In this document: positions 35,155 to 44,186 of the stretch, one piece after another
How positions within the stretch are numbered: position 1 is the first letter of the stretch
Layout of the letters: each line of letters starts with the position of its first letter
DNA from: Fulvivirga sediminis
GTDB lineage: Bacteria > Bacteroidota > Bacteroidia > Cytophagales > Cyclobacteriaceae
Reading direction: 5' to 3'
Assembly: GCF_016757215.1 (NCBI RefSeq)
Contig: NZ_JAESIY010000002.1
Location: 124,001 to 188,000 of the forward strand
DNA: 64,000 nucleotides
Notes under the pieces: generated by a model
Seen by the model: the letters and a program-made list of their open reading frames with translations, nothing else
The model's database searches: none
What the model was told of the DNA's origin: nothing
Program-made: the position numbers and the translations under genes

Positions 35155-35607
35155 ATGACGAACGACAAGAAGGCGAACATTCAAAAGAACATTTATGACA
35201 ATGCTAAGAGTCATTTTTTGGGTAACTTCCCAGACTCTCTGCCCATAGAACAAGCTTATGTACATATAGGAATGTACCTGGGTTGGGTTATAGAAAATGA
35301 ATTGTATTCAGAGTACTTTGAAGAAGAAGCTGAAATGCAAATTTTCAGATTCAAGAGAAGAGAGATATCTTGTACTATCTTAAGTGAAATATGGGATGGT
35401 TACTTAGGTTATGAGTTATTCAACAAATCAGGAAACATGTTTACCTACTATTACTATGGTGGTGGCCTTTTTAAAAATGATTACGATGAAGTACTTGTAA
35501 AAAAATTACCTTCTATTTATCACGTAAACGATTCATGGGACAATTATGAATCTATCAAAAACAGAATAGACGTAAGATTCCAGGATTGGAAAAAACTTAT
35601 TGGATAA
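35155..35607 (+). CDS. Small conserved cytoplasmic protein
   Basis: 150 residues, soluble, rich in Tyr, Trp and acidic residues. The pattern YDNAKSHFLGNFPDSLPIEQ followed by AYVHIGMYLGWVIENELYSE is seen in a family of uncharacterised proteins (I believe DUF7832-like), several of which are reported near toxin-immunity loci, but that link is only recalled. No catalytic motif stands out. It may share a transcript with the Spm-type gene. A strong terminator follows the stop. Confidence 0.7.
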   Translation: MTNDKKANIQKNIYDNAKSHFLGNFPDSLPIEQAYVHIGMYLGWVIENELYSEYFEEEAEMQIFRFKRREISCTILSEIWDGYLGYELFNKSGNMFTYYYYGGGLFKNDYDEVLVKKLPSIYHVNDSWDNYESIKNRIDVRFQDWKKLIG

Positions 35608-35625
35608 TTCTTAAAGCAAAACAAT

Positions 35626-35644
35626 AAGGCACCCTCGGTGCCTT
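35626..35644 (+). terminator. Intrinsic terminator after the small conserved gene
   Basis: AAGGCACC-CTC-GGTGCCTT, a perfect 8-bp stem with a 3-base loop, followed by CATTCTTTTTCCC. Confidence 0.75.
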
Positions 35645-35866
35645 CATTCTTTTTCCCTCTTTCAATTCTTATTAGTGAGAGCTCTACTCACTGAATAACT
35701 TATTCTTTTGATTGGTCAGTTTGCTGACACATAGTTGACTCTATAAATGCATCTAGCACTCTTTGCTCAAAGAACTCCTATTCTTCACCAGAGCTTAAAT
35801 TCGCACAAAAGACCCTCTCCCATAACTTCCTTGAAAAGAAGCCTTTAAAACTTCCTAAAATAAAAA

Positions 35867-35914
35867 AGGGATAAGTAAGATGATTTATATATTTCAATCA
35901 ATTTACTTATCCCT
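35867..35914 (-). terminator. Intrinsic terminator of tex
   Basis: AGGGATAAGTAA (35867-35878) and TTACTTATCCCT (35903-35914) form a perfect 12-bp stem with a 24-base A/T-rich loop. On the minus strand it is followed by TTTTTT, and it lies 23 bases past the tex stop codon. Confidence 0.75.
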
Positions 35915-35936
35915 AATGTATTGAATTATTAAATAT

Positions 35937-38168
35937 CTATTTAAACAGACCTTTTAACTGGCTAAGCTTATCCTGAAAATCGCCGTCAGGAATATTCTCC
36001 TGTCTTTTTTTCTTAGGCTTAGCTGGTTGCTTACCAAAAGGATCGCTCTTCATGGATAAAGCAATTCTTTTTCTATTAAGATCCAGCTCTATTACCGTAA
36101 CCTTCACTTGCTGCTGTACCGTCACCACCTCGGCAGGATTCTTCACAAATGAGTCTGACAAGTGGCTAACATGCACTAAACCATCCTGATGCACACCAAT
36201 ATCCACAAAAGCTCCGAAATTAGTAATGTTGGTTACTATTCCTGGCAACTCCATACCAATTCTAAGATCCCCTACACTGTTTACACCTTCTTGGAAAGTA
36301 AACACCTCAAAAGTCTCGCGAGGGTCTCTACCTGGCTTGGTTAACTCGCTCATGATGTCATTTAAAGTAGGGAGCCCAACCTGATCGGTAACATAACTTT
36401 TCAGATTTATTTTATTTCTAAGTGTAACATCACTTATCAAATCTTTTACATCACAACCCAAGTCATTAGCCATCTTCTCTACAATATGATAACTTTCAGG
36501 GTGTACCGCAGAACTATCAAGAGGATTTTCTGCCTCTCTAATTCTTAAGAAACCTGCTGCTTGCTCAAAAGCCCTTGCTCCTAACCTAGGCACATCTATC
36601 AAAGCCTTTCTATTTTTAAAAGGCCCATTTTGATTTCTAAACTCTACTATTGACTTAGCTAATTGTGGCCCCAGACCTGACACATAACTCAATAGCTCCT
36701 TACTAGCCGTATTCAACTCAACACCAACAGAGTTCACACAGCTCATCACTACATCATCAAGCCCATGTTTAAGCGCATTTTGATCAACATCATGCTGGTA
36801 CTGCCCCACACCTATAGATTTAGGATCTATCTTTACTAATTCGGCCAATGGATCCATTAATCTTCTACCGATAGACACAGCACCTCTTACAGTTACATCA
36901 TGATCTGGGAATTCATCTCTAGCCACTTCTGAAGCAGAATAAACAGAGGCTCCACTCTCATTTACCATAATTACCATAATGCTCTTTGGTAAGCCAAGGC
37001 TCTTCACAAAGCTCTCAGTCTCTCTACTAGCTGTACCATTACCAATGGCTATAGCCTCCACGTCGTACTGCTCACAAAGATATTTCACTAAAGCTCCCGA
37101 TTCGGCTACTCTTTTTTGAGGTTCATTGGGGAAGATAGCATCATTATGAAGCAATTTACCTTGCTTGTTCATAACTACTACTTTACAACCCGTTCTAAAG
37201 CCTGGATCTAAGGCCAGCACATTCTTTTGCCCCAGTGGAGCTGCCAATAATAGCTGACGAAGGTTATCAGAAAATACTCTTATAGCCTCTTCATCTGCCT
37301 TGTTTTTAGAGTTAATACGGATTTCCGTTTCCATTGAAGGTTTCAATAGCCTCTTATAACAATCTTCAGCAGCCATTTCTACTTGCTTACTAGCTTCATT
37401 AGTACCTTCTACAAAGTTCCTTTTCAGAATCTGATGAGCAGGCTCATCATCAGGAGCAATATCCAGTGTCAGAATCATTTCCTTCTCCCCTCTCCTCATG
37501 GCCAACAGCCTATGACTAGGAGTTTTAGAAATAGGCTCATCCCACTCAAAATAATCCTTATATTTCTGCCCCTCCTGCTCTTTTCCTTTAATAACTCTTG
37601 AAACAATTACGGCATCATTTTCAAACAGCTGACGCATGCTTTTACGCACTTCCTGATCTTCGTTGATCCACTCAGCAATTATATCTCTAGCTCCCTGTAA
37701 TGCTTCTTCCAGGCTAGCCACTTCTTTTTCTTCGCTCACATATTCCGCAGCATATGCTTCCAGATCAAAATCTTCCTGCTTAAAAATACGCTCTGCCAAT
37801 GGCTCTAAACCTTTTTCCTTGGCCTTAGTAGCTCTGGTTTTTCTCTTAGGCTTATATGGTAAATAAATATCTTCCAACTCAGCCATAGTTTCAGCCATGT
37901 TAATGGCTTTCTCTAGCTCAGGGGTCAGCTTCTCTTGTTTTTCTATTGATTTTAAGATTGCCTCCCTCCTCTTATCCAGATCTCTAAGCTGCTCTACCCT
38001 GTCTCTGATGGAAGTAATAGCTACTTCATCTAAGCTACCAGTCATTTCTTTCCTATACCTGGAAATAAAGGGAATGGTAGCCCCTTCATCCAGCAGATCA
38101 ACTACTGAAACCACCTGCTTTTCACTCACTCCTTGCTCCTGAGCGATGATTGAGATATTCTTATCCAT
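35937..38168 (-). CDS. tex: Tex-family RNA-binding transcription accessory protein
   Basis: 743 residues, typical for Tex. N-terminal helical domain at about 1-300 (GATIPFISRYRKEMTGSLDE), YqgF/RuvC-like domain at about 318-450 (NVLALDPGFRTGCKVVVMN), helix-hairpin-helix region at about 490-560 and an S1 RNA-binding domain at about 636-708 (GIVTNITNFGAFVDIGVHQD, then GLVHVSHLSD). The C-terminal tail is Lys-rich. Tex binds nucleic acid and affects transcription and stress tolerance; the precise role is unsettled. It is monocistronic, with a terminator just after it. Confidence 0.96.
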   Translation of the reverse strand: MDKNISIIAQEQGVSEKQVVSVVDLLDEGATIPFISRYRKEMTGSLDEVAITSIRDRVEQLRDLDKRREAILKSIEKQEKLTPELEKAINMAETMAELEDIYLPYKPKRKTRATKAKEKGLEPLAERIFKQEDFDLEAYAAEYVSEEKEVASLEEALQGARDIIAEWINEDQEVRKSMRQLFENDAVIVSRVIKGKEQEGQKYKDYFEWDEPISKTPSHRLLAMRRGEKEMILTLDIAPDDEPAHQILKRNFVEGTNEASKQVEMAAEDCYKRLLKPSMETEIRINSKNKADEEAIRVFSDNLRQLLLAAPLGQKNVLALDPGFRTGCKVVVMNKQGKLLHNDAIFPNEPQKRVAESGALVKYLCEQYDVEAIAIGNGTASRETESFVKSLGLPKSIMVIMVNESGASVYSASEVARDEFPDHDVTVRGAVSIGRRLMDPLAELVKIDPKSIGVGQYQHDVDQNALKHGLDDVVMSCVNSVGVELNTASKELLSYVSGLGPQLAKSIVEFRNQNGPFKNRKALIDVPRLGARAFEQAAGFLRIREAENPLDSSAVHPESYHIVEKMANDLGCDVKDLISDVTLRNKINLKSYVTDQVGLPTLNDIMSELTKPGRDPRETFEVFTFQEGVNSVGDLRIGMELPGIVTNITNFGAFVDIGVHQDGLVHVSHLSDSFVKNPAEVVTVQQQVKVTVIELDLNRKRIALSMKSDPFGKQPAKPKKKRQENIPDGDFQDKLSQLKGLFK

Positions 38169-38349
38169 TTTAAATATTTAAAGGTTATTCGATTTTGAAG
38201 CCTGCAAATTTATGAAATATTGATGTACCTGACGGACCTGCCAGTCAAAAGTTATACACATAGTGCTATTCCAATTGCCAGCAAGATGTTTTAATATAAA
38301 TTCTTTTAATTTAAAAGGTGTTATGATTATAGATTGATCTATGCAACCA

Positions 38350-38357
38350 TAACTTTG
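38350..38357 (+). promoter_or_regulatory. -7 box of the TlpA-like gene
   Basis: TAACTTTG matches TAnnTTTG exactly and lies 23 bases before the ATG. Confidence 0.6.
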
Positions 38358-38380
38358 TTGTAAATTTAGGCTTATAAAAC

Positions 38381-38947
38381 ATGAAAAAACAGCTCAGCGA
38401 ATGGCTTTTAATCATAATTATTATCGGTGTACTCTATTTCACCGGATGGTATAAAGAGGTTGCTGTATTTCTACAAAAAGGTCTTTTGCTTACCGGAGCA
38501 TTTGATGCTAACACAGAGTATGTAGCCAAAGAAAAAATAGATTATAACCTAACCTTAAAATCTACTCAAGGAGATACACTGCATTTTTCTGAACTAAAAG
38601 GCAAAGTCATCTTTATGAACATATGGGCCACGTGGTGCCCACCTTGCAAAGCAGAGATGCCTGGCATAGAAAATCTATACAAAGACTTTTCCGAAAGTAA
38701 TAAAGTAACTTTTATAATGCTAGCTTTAGACTCTGAAAGCAAGGTTAAAAGCTACCTAAAACATTTCGGATACACCTTTCCTGCATACACGCCCTTGGGC
38801 AGACGAATACCTGAGATATATAGACCAAATTCTATCCCTACAACATTAGTTATTTCGCCAGAAGGTGAAATTGTGGCTAAAGAAGTGGGAATGAAAAATT
38901 ATGACACTAAAAAGTACAGACGCTTTCTAAATAAGCTTGCCAATTAG
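38381..38947 (+). CDS. Membrane-anchored TlpA-type thiol-disulfide oxidoreductase
   Basis: 188 residues. An uncleaved membrane anchor at about 8-24 (WLLIIIIIGVLYFTGW) is followed by a periplasmic thioredoxin fold from about 57. The active site is WATWCPPC with Cys86 and Cys89, and a cis-proline motif (SIPTTLVIS) is present. TlpA/ResA proteins reduce periplasmic disulfides, for instance in cytochrome c maturation; the substrate here is unknown. It has an exact TAnnTTTG box 23 bases upstream, and its stop overlaps the convergent small gene by 4 bases. Confidence 0.9.
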   Translation: MKKQLSEWLLIIIIIGVLYFTGWYKEVAVFLQKGLLLTGAFDANTEYVAKEKIDYNLTLKSTQGDTLHFSELKGKVIFMNIWATWCPPCKAEMPGIENLYKDFSESNKVTFIMLALDSESKVKSYLKHFGYTFPAYTPLGRRIPEIYRPNSIPTTLVISPEGEIVAKEVGMKNYDTKKYRRFLNKLAN

Positions 38948-39207
38948 TTATCTTCATGCGGATATCTATGTCTATAGCTAGCCAACCAGTCTCTGTATAA
39001 ATCAGGAAACCGTGGCTTCATTTCTAAAGCTACCTCCACATCTTTGTTTTCTTTTTCGGAAGTCACACGTTTGTAAAATTGCCCATCATGGATATCGTAA
39101 ATAATCAATCCATTATTTGTAAGAATCTTAAACCTGCCCTTACGATATTGGTCTATATCCAATATTTCTCTATCAGTAGTTTCTATAAACTTGGGAAACT
39201 TTCTCAT
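38944..39207 (-). CDS. Small conserved hypothetical protein
   Basis: 87 residues, soluble and charged. The pattern MRKFPKFIETTDREILDIDQ, GRFKILTNNGLIIYDIHDGQ and a helical C-terminus (FPDLYRDWLASYRHRY) suggests a small beta-then-helix domain. No metal or catalytic motif is seen and I do not recognise the family. It is convergent with the TlpA-like gene, overlapping by four bases. Confidence 0.68.
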   Translation of the reverse strand: MRKFPKFIETTDREILDIDQYRKGRFKILTNNGLIIYDIHDGQFYKRVTSEKENKDVEVALEMKPRFPDLYRDWLASYRHRYPHEDN

Positions 39208-39348
39208 AAAAACTTGAAAGTAAATTTAACAGCTTATTAATTTTAGTTTAGGTTGAGTAGGTTGGTTAGTTTAATGATATTACTGGTTTTTTTCCTATTA
39301 ATCAAGAAAAACTCCAATATTAAGAAAAAAAATATAACCACAAATAAA

Positions 39349-40050
39349 CTAAATATACTGAGATACAAGCTGTTGTCTCACCCGTTCTACTCCAGAAGAA
39401 GCAGACTCTTCAAATAGAAATAAATTTGGTTTTCTTTGTACTGAAGGGATTTTTCGATCAACAATAAATTTAGGAATAGACTCATCTACTAAATCGAGTA
39501 AGCCCGCTGCAGGATAAACATACAGTGATGTACCTACTACAATAAAATAGTCTGCCTCATATGTTTCTTTGGTAGCCTGCTCCATCATGGGAACCATTTC
39601 TCCAAACCAAACCACATTAGGCCTTAGTTGTGAGCCTTTTTCACACTTATCCCCAACCTTTAGTTCCCAATGATCCATGTCATAAACAAGGTTTTCGTCT
39701 AACGTACTGCGTGATTGAAAAAGCTGACCGTGTAGGTGAAGAACTTTAGATGAGCCTGCTTTTTCGTGAAGGTTATCAATATTTTGAGTTATAATGGTCA
39801 CATCGAAATGCTCTTCCATTCGCACCAGTGCCATATGCCCTTCATTAGGTTTAACATGAAGGGCCGCTTTTCGCCTTTGGTTGTAAAAATCAAGCACCAG
39901 CTCTCTATTCTTTTTCCATCCTTGAGGAGAGGCCACCTCCATAACATCATGCCCCTCCCATAATCCGTCGGCATCCCTAAAAGTAGGAATGCCGCTCTCA
40001 GCACTAATACCAGCGCCAGTAAGTACCACTACCTTGGGCTTACGAGACAT
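39349..40050 (-). CDS. Sirtuin-family NAD-dependent deacylase, zinc-cysteine-less type
   Basis: 233 residues. NAD-binding motifs GAGISAESGIPTFRD (13-26) and TQNIDNLH (88-95) and the catalytic His107 (LHLHGQL) are intact. Tyr56 and Arg59 (FYNQRR) match the class III pair that prefers succinyl or malonyl lysine in SIRT5 and CobB. The four zinc cysteines are not conserved: the first pair is replaced in SRSTLD and only Cys136 (DKCEKGSQLRP) remains of the second. This looks like a zinc-free lineage known from Bacteroidota and not a broken gene. It starts 3 bases after the topA stop, so it is in the topA transcript. Confidence 0.9.
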   Translation of the reverse strand: MSRKPKVVVLTGAGISAESGIPTFRDADGLWEGHDVMEVASPQGWKKNRELVLDFYNQRRKAALHVKPNEGHMALVRMEEHFDVTIITQNIDNLHEKAGSSKVLHLHGQLFQSRSTLDENLVYDMDHWELKVGDKCEKGSQLRPNVVWFGEMVPMMEQATKETYEADYFIVVGTSLYVYPAAGLLDLVDESIPKFIVDRKIPSVQRKPNLFLFEESASSGVERVRQQLVSQYI

Positions 40051-40053
40051 TTT

Positions 40054-42369
40054 TTATTTCGTCTTTTTCTTTGCCTTTCCCTTTTTTGCCGGCGCCTTTT
40101 CTGCTAATTCCAGGCACTCTTCCAGCGTAAGCTCTTTTGGATCTTTATCTTTAGGAATTTTAACGTTTTTACGACCTATTTTGATATAAGGACCAAATCT
40201 TCCATTAAGCACTTGCACATCTTCATTTTCTTCAAATGATTTAATGAATTTGTTCGCATCGGCTTCTCTCTTCGCTTTAATAAGCTCTATCGCTCTATCT
40301 AGCTCTATGGCATATGGATCTTCGCCTTTAGGTATAGAAACAAATTTATTATCGTGCCTTACGTAAGGGCCAAATCTACCTATATTGGCCTGAACATTTT
40401 TCTCCTCAAACTCACCTAAATCTCTTGGTAGCTTGAATAATTCAAGAGCCTCTTCTAGTGTAATACTCTCTATAAACTGCCCACTTCTCAGGCTGGCATA
40501 TTGAGGTTTTTCATCTTCCTCATCGCCTAGCTGGGCCAAAGGACCAAATCTACCTAAACGAGCAATAACTTTCTTACCAGTTTTAGGGTCTACACCGAGC
40601 TCTCTGGATTTCGGCACAGCAGATCGTTCTATATTCTCAGTATCCTCTACTTTCGAATGGAATTCAGAATAGAAATCCTCTATCATCTTATCCCACTCCT
40701 TCTTGCCATGAGCTATTTCGTCAAATAGTTTTTCTACCTCTGCCGTAAAGCTATAATTAGTTACATTGGGAAAATGATCCACTAGAAAATCAGTAACCAC
40801 CATGGCCACATTGGTAGGGAAAAGCTTATTTTTTTCGGTACCAGTAACCTCAGTAAGCTTAGTAGCTTTAATCTCTTTGTTTTTTAATCGAACTACAGCG
40901 TATTCTCTTTCCTTACCTTCTCTAAATTCCTTTACCACATAGTTTCTCTTCTGCACTGTAGAAATAGTAGGCGCATAAGTAGAAGGTCTTCCTATCCCCA
41001 TTTCTTCCAATTTCTTCACCAAGCTGGCTTCTGTATATCTGGCAGGAGGCCTACTAAAACCTTGCCTCGCTTTCATTTCATCTAGCTCTAACTTCTGCCC
41101 TATTTCTAACGGAGGTAGCATTCCTTTTTGGTCTTCGGCATCATCCTCATCATCAGTTGACTCCAAATAAACAGAGAGGAATCCATCAAATTTAATCACT
41201 TCACCAGTAGCAGTAAGGTGCTGAGGAACAGTAGAAATGCCAATCGTAGCGGTTGTTTTTTCTATTTCTGCATCAGCCATTTGAGAGGCGATAGCTCTTT
41301 TCCAGATCAACTCATATAAGCGAAGACCGTTACGATCTACCGACGGCTTTAAAACAGCAAAATTGGTAGGCCTGATAGCTTCGTGAGCCTCCTGAGCAGA
41401 CGATGACTTGGTTTTATATTTCCTTACCTTAACGTACTTCTCTCCAAATTCAGCTTTAATTTCAGCCACAGCACCGTTAACTGCCTCATCTGATAAGTTT
41501 ACAGAGTCTGTTCTCATATAAGATATCATCCCAGACTCATAAAGCTTTTGAGCAATAGTCATGGTTTGAGAAACAGAAAAGCCTAATTTTCTACTGGCTT
41601 CCTGCTGTAAAGTAGAGGTTGTAAATGGCGGTGCAGGAGATTTCTTAGATGGTTTTTTCTGAAGATCAGTAATAGAGAACTCAGCTTCTTTGCAGGCTTC
41701 TAAAAAGGCTGTAGCTTCCTCTTCGGTGTCAAACCTATGGGCAAGGTCTGCATGCAGCTCCTTTTTATTGCCCAAATCAAAAATAGCTGTTATTCTAAAG
41801 CTTGATTTAGGCTCAAATTTATCTATCTCACGTTCTCTTTCCACCACTAATCTTACAGCCACAGACTGTACCCTACCGGCAGAAAGACCTGTCTTTATTT
41901 TTTTCCATAAGATAGGCGAAAGCTCAAACCCCACAAGTCTATCCAGCACCCTACGTGCTTGCTGAGCATTTACCAAGTCTATATCGATACCTCTTGGTGT
42001 TTTTATAGCGTTTTCAATGGCATTTTTAGTAATCTCTCTAAAAACGATTCTTCTTGTTTTAGAATCATCCAGGTTTAGAGCTTCTTTTAAATGCCAGGAA
42101 ATGGCCTCTCCTTCACGGTCATCATCACTCGCGAGGAAGATTGTCTCAGAATCCTTCGCTAATTTCATCAACTCCTTAATAACGGACTTCTTATCGGCCG
42201 TAATTTCATAAGTAGGTTTAAACCCGTTTTCCTTATCAATAGCCTTATCGCCTTTAGGCAGATCTCTCACATGGCCGTAACTCGAAGTTACTTTATAATC
42301 TTTGCCTAAATAGCCTTCTATTGTTTTCGCTTTTGCTGGTGACTCTACTATTACTAAATTCTTCGCCAT
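40054..42369 (-). CDS. topA: DNA topoisomerase I (type IA)
   Basis: 771 residues. Toprim domain at the N-terminus (NLVIVESPAKAKTIEGYLGK and SDDDREGEAISWHL), then the type IA core with the active-site tyrosine Tyr284 (ISYMRTDSVNL) and GIGRPSTYAPT. The C-terminus has no zinc-finger cysteines; instead it carries three copies of a repeat like GRFGPLAQLGD, GRFGPYVRHDNKFVSIPKGE and GRFGPYIKIGRKNVKIPKDK followed by a Lys-rich tail. It relaxes negative supercoils. It is cotranscribed with the downstream sirtuin gene (3-base gap). Confidence 0.97.
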   Translation of the reverse strand: MAKNLVIVESPAKAKTIEGYLGKDYKVTSSYGHVRDLPKGDKAIDKENGFKPTYEITADKKSVIKELMKLAKDSETIFLASDDDREGEAISWHLKEALNLDDSKTRRIVFREITKNAIENAIKTPRGIDIDLVNAQQARRVLDRLVGFELSPILWKKIKTGLSAGRVQSVAVRLVVEREREIDKFEPKSSFRITAIFDLGNKKELHADLAHRFDTEEEATAFLEACKEAEFSITDLQKKPSKKSPAPPFTTSTLQQEASRKLGFSVSQTMTIAQKLYESGMISYMRTDSVNLSDEAVNGAVAEIKAEFGEKYVKVRKYKTKSSSAQEAHEAIRPTNFAVLKPSVDRNGLRLYELIWKRAIASQMADAEIEKTTATIGISTVPQHLTATGEVIKFDGFLSVYLESTDDEDDAEDQKGMLPPLEIGQKLELDEMKARQGFSRPPARYTEASLVKKLEEMGIGRPSTYAPTISTVQKRNYVVKEFREGKEREYAVVRLKNKEIKATKLTEVTGTEKNKLFPTNVAMVVTDFLVDHFPNVTNYSFTAEVEKLFDEIAHGKKEWDKMIEDFYSEFHSKVEDTENIERSAVPKSRELGVDPKTGKKVIARLGRFGPLAQLGDEEDEKPQYASLRSGQFIESITLEEALELFKLPRDLGEFEEKNVQANIGRFGPYVRHDNKFVSIPKGEDPYAIELDRAIELIKAKREADANKFIKSFEENEDVQVLNGRFGPYIKIGRKNVKIPKDKDPKELTLEECLELAEKAPAKKGKAKKKTK

Positions 42370-42513
42370 ATAACTCCGTTAATACTCGTTGCCTAATTCA
42401 AATATCTATATTTTTTATAAAGATAAAATTTTTGTGGTAATTACATAATCGAGCTGACATTTGCTAGATTAGATTATGAATGGCAAATTAACAACTCTAT
42501 TTTTACAAAAGTT

Positions 42514-43014
42514 ATGAGTAAGACTTTATTTCTTATCCGTCATGCCAAAGCTTTGGACAGGCAAAATAATCAACCAGACAGTGAGCGAGAGCTCGACTCT
42601 GTTGGTTTACAGAATGCTACCCGTATGGGCATGAACCTGGAACATCAAAATGTACGCCCTGATATCATTATATCTAGTCCGGCACTTAGAGCTCATGCTA
42701 CCGCCTCTCTCATTGCAGAGCAAATAAAATATGATACAAGTAAGATACACCATAATCCTGAGATTTACGAAGCTTCTACAAGGACTTTGCTTCAGGTGAT
42801 CAATCAATTTAAAAATGAATGGTCTAATGTTATCTTAACGGGACATAACCCTTCTATCAGCTACCTGGCAGAATATATTACCAAAGAGGAAATAGGTAAC
42901 ATGACTACTTGCGGAGTAGTAAGAATTGAATTTGACTTTGATGATTGGTCATTAGTCTCAGAGGGCACAGGAGAGCTAATTTCTTACCAATACCCTGATC
43001 TTCTGAACTTTTAA
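42514..43014 (+). CDS. SixA-like histidine phosphatase
   Basis: 166 residues. The N-terminal RHAKALD motif contains the phospho-accepting His9, and the second catalytic histidine is in LTGHNPS. The size is that of SixA, which removes phosphate from histidine in phosphorelay proteins, but in this branch the substrate is untested and may be a small phosphoester. It lies 50 bases ahead of the arginase-family gene on the same strand and is divergent from topA. Confidence 0.85.
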   Translation: MSKTLFLIRHAKALDRQNNQPDSERELDSVGLQNATRMGMNLEHQNVRPDIIISSPALRAHATASLIAEQIKYDTSKIHHNPEIYEASTRTLLQVINQFKNEWSNVILTGHNPSISYLAEYITKEEIGNMTTCGVVRIEFDFDDWSLVSEGTGELISYQYPDLLNF

Positions 43015-43064
43015 TCTGCTTTAGTCAGTACAAAGTCATTAATATTATTTTTTTTTGCAACCTT

Positions 43065-44132
43065 ATGGTTAGTAAAGAAGAAATAATAGCCAAGTTTGAT
43101 CCTAATGGCCCCAGCGTTCCCGGTAGTCTTTATGGGCTACCGTTTGGTATGGAACACTCTGAGTTAATAATTATACCTGCTCCTTGGGAGGTAACAGTAT
43201 CTTACAAGGCAGGTACGGCAGATGCTCCTAAAGCTATTTTAGAAGCATCTACTCAGGTAGATCTTTTTTTAAGAGACATACCAGACGCCTGGAAAATGGG
43301 AATGCATCTATTACCAGTGGCTGAAGGATTTGAGGAGGAGAACAGAAAGTACAGAGACTTGGCCATGAAATATATACAGTGGCTCGAAAGCAATGAAGAA
43401 GAATGGATTACCGATAATTTAAAAATTATCCCTAATGCCATTAACGAAATATGTGAAAAGGTAAATATTTTCATTAAGTCGCAAGCCACCGCATACCTTA
43501 ACGCAGGTAAAATGGTAGCTCTGTTAGGAGGAGATCATAGCACTCCGCTAGGGTATATTAATGCCTTAACAGAGAAATTCGGATCTTTTGCTGTACTACA
43601 ATTTGATGCTCATGCAGACTTGAGGGCCTCTTATGAGGACTTCAACTATTCACATGCTTCAATTATGTATAACGTACTTAAAAATCCTAATATCACCAGA
43701 CTAGTGCAGGTAGGAGTAAGAGACTTGTGTGAAGAAGAAGCGGCCTTTATTAATAATTCCAATGGAAGGGTATTAACCTACTATGACGAAGATATAAAAA
43801 GAGCTCTTTTTGAAGGAGTAGCCTGGCACACCATATGCAAAGAAATTATAAACCAGCTGCCTGAGCTTGTTTATATTAGCTTTGATATTGATGGACTAGA
43901 TCCGAAGCTCTGCCCTAATACGGGCACACCTGTACCTGGGGGATTGGAATATAATGAAGTAATTCACTTAATTAAAGAAATAGTGAGATCAGGCAGAGCG
44001 ATTATCGGCTTTGACCTCAATGAAGTATCTCCCGGAGAAGATGAATGGGATGCCAATGTTGGTGCTAGACTGCTTTATCAGCTAGGCAGCCTAATGGGTG
44101 CCTCTATGGGTAGACTTCATTTAATAGATTAA
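43065..44132 (+). CDS. Arginase/agmatinase/formimidoylglutamase-family hydrolase
   Basis: 355 residues. The binuclear manganese-binding motifs are intact: GGDHSTPLG, FDAHADLR and SFDIDGLDP. An insertion before the first motif (about 85-135) makes it longer than the standard 300 residues. Family members hydrolyse guanidino compounds or formimidoylglutamate. The Bacteroidota version is usually labelled formimidoylglutamase or arginase-like, but no histidine-degradation gene is nearby, so the substrate is open. The amino-acid:cation symporter gene 54 bases downstream may belong to the same transcript. Confidence 0.88.
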   Translation: MVSKEEIIAKFDPNGPSVPGSLYGLPFGMEHSELIIIPAPWEVTVSYKAGTADAPKAILEASTQVDLFLRDIPDAWKMGMHLLPVAEGFEEENRKYRDLAMKYIQWLESNEEEWITDNLKIIPNAINEICEKVNIFIKSQATAYLNAGKMVALLGGDHSTPLGYINALTEKFGSFAVLQFDAHADLRASYEDFNYSHASIMYNVLKNPNITRLVQVGVRDLCEEEAAFINNSNGRVLTYYDEDIKRALFEGVAWHTICKEIINQLPELVYISFDIDGLDPKLCPNTGTPVPGGLEYNEVIHLIKEIVRSGRAIIGFDLNEVSPGEDEWDANVGARLLYQLGSLMGASMGRLHLID

Positions 44133-44186
44133 AAACAGAAAAGACTGAAAATTTTCTATATTAGTGATTTACGAAATACCATAACT

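Larger units (their letters stand above)
35608..35936. other. Intergenic region with several hairpins between convergent genes
   Basis: About 330 bases. It begins with a plus-strand terminator (35626-35644) and ends with the minus-strand terminator of tex (35867-35914). Between them are two small hairpins: AGTGAG/CTCACT at 35674-35692 and GTCAG/CTGAC at 35715-35728. No credible ORF is present (a 33-codon frame at 35748 has atypical composition). A small structured RNA is possible but not shown. Confidence 0.5.
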
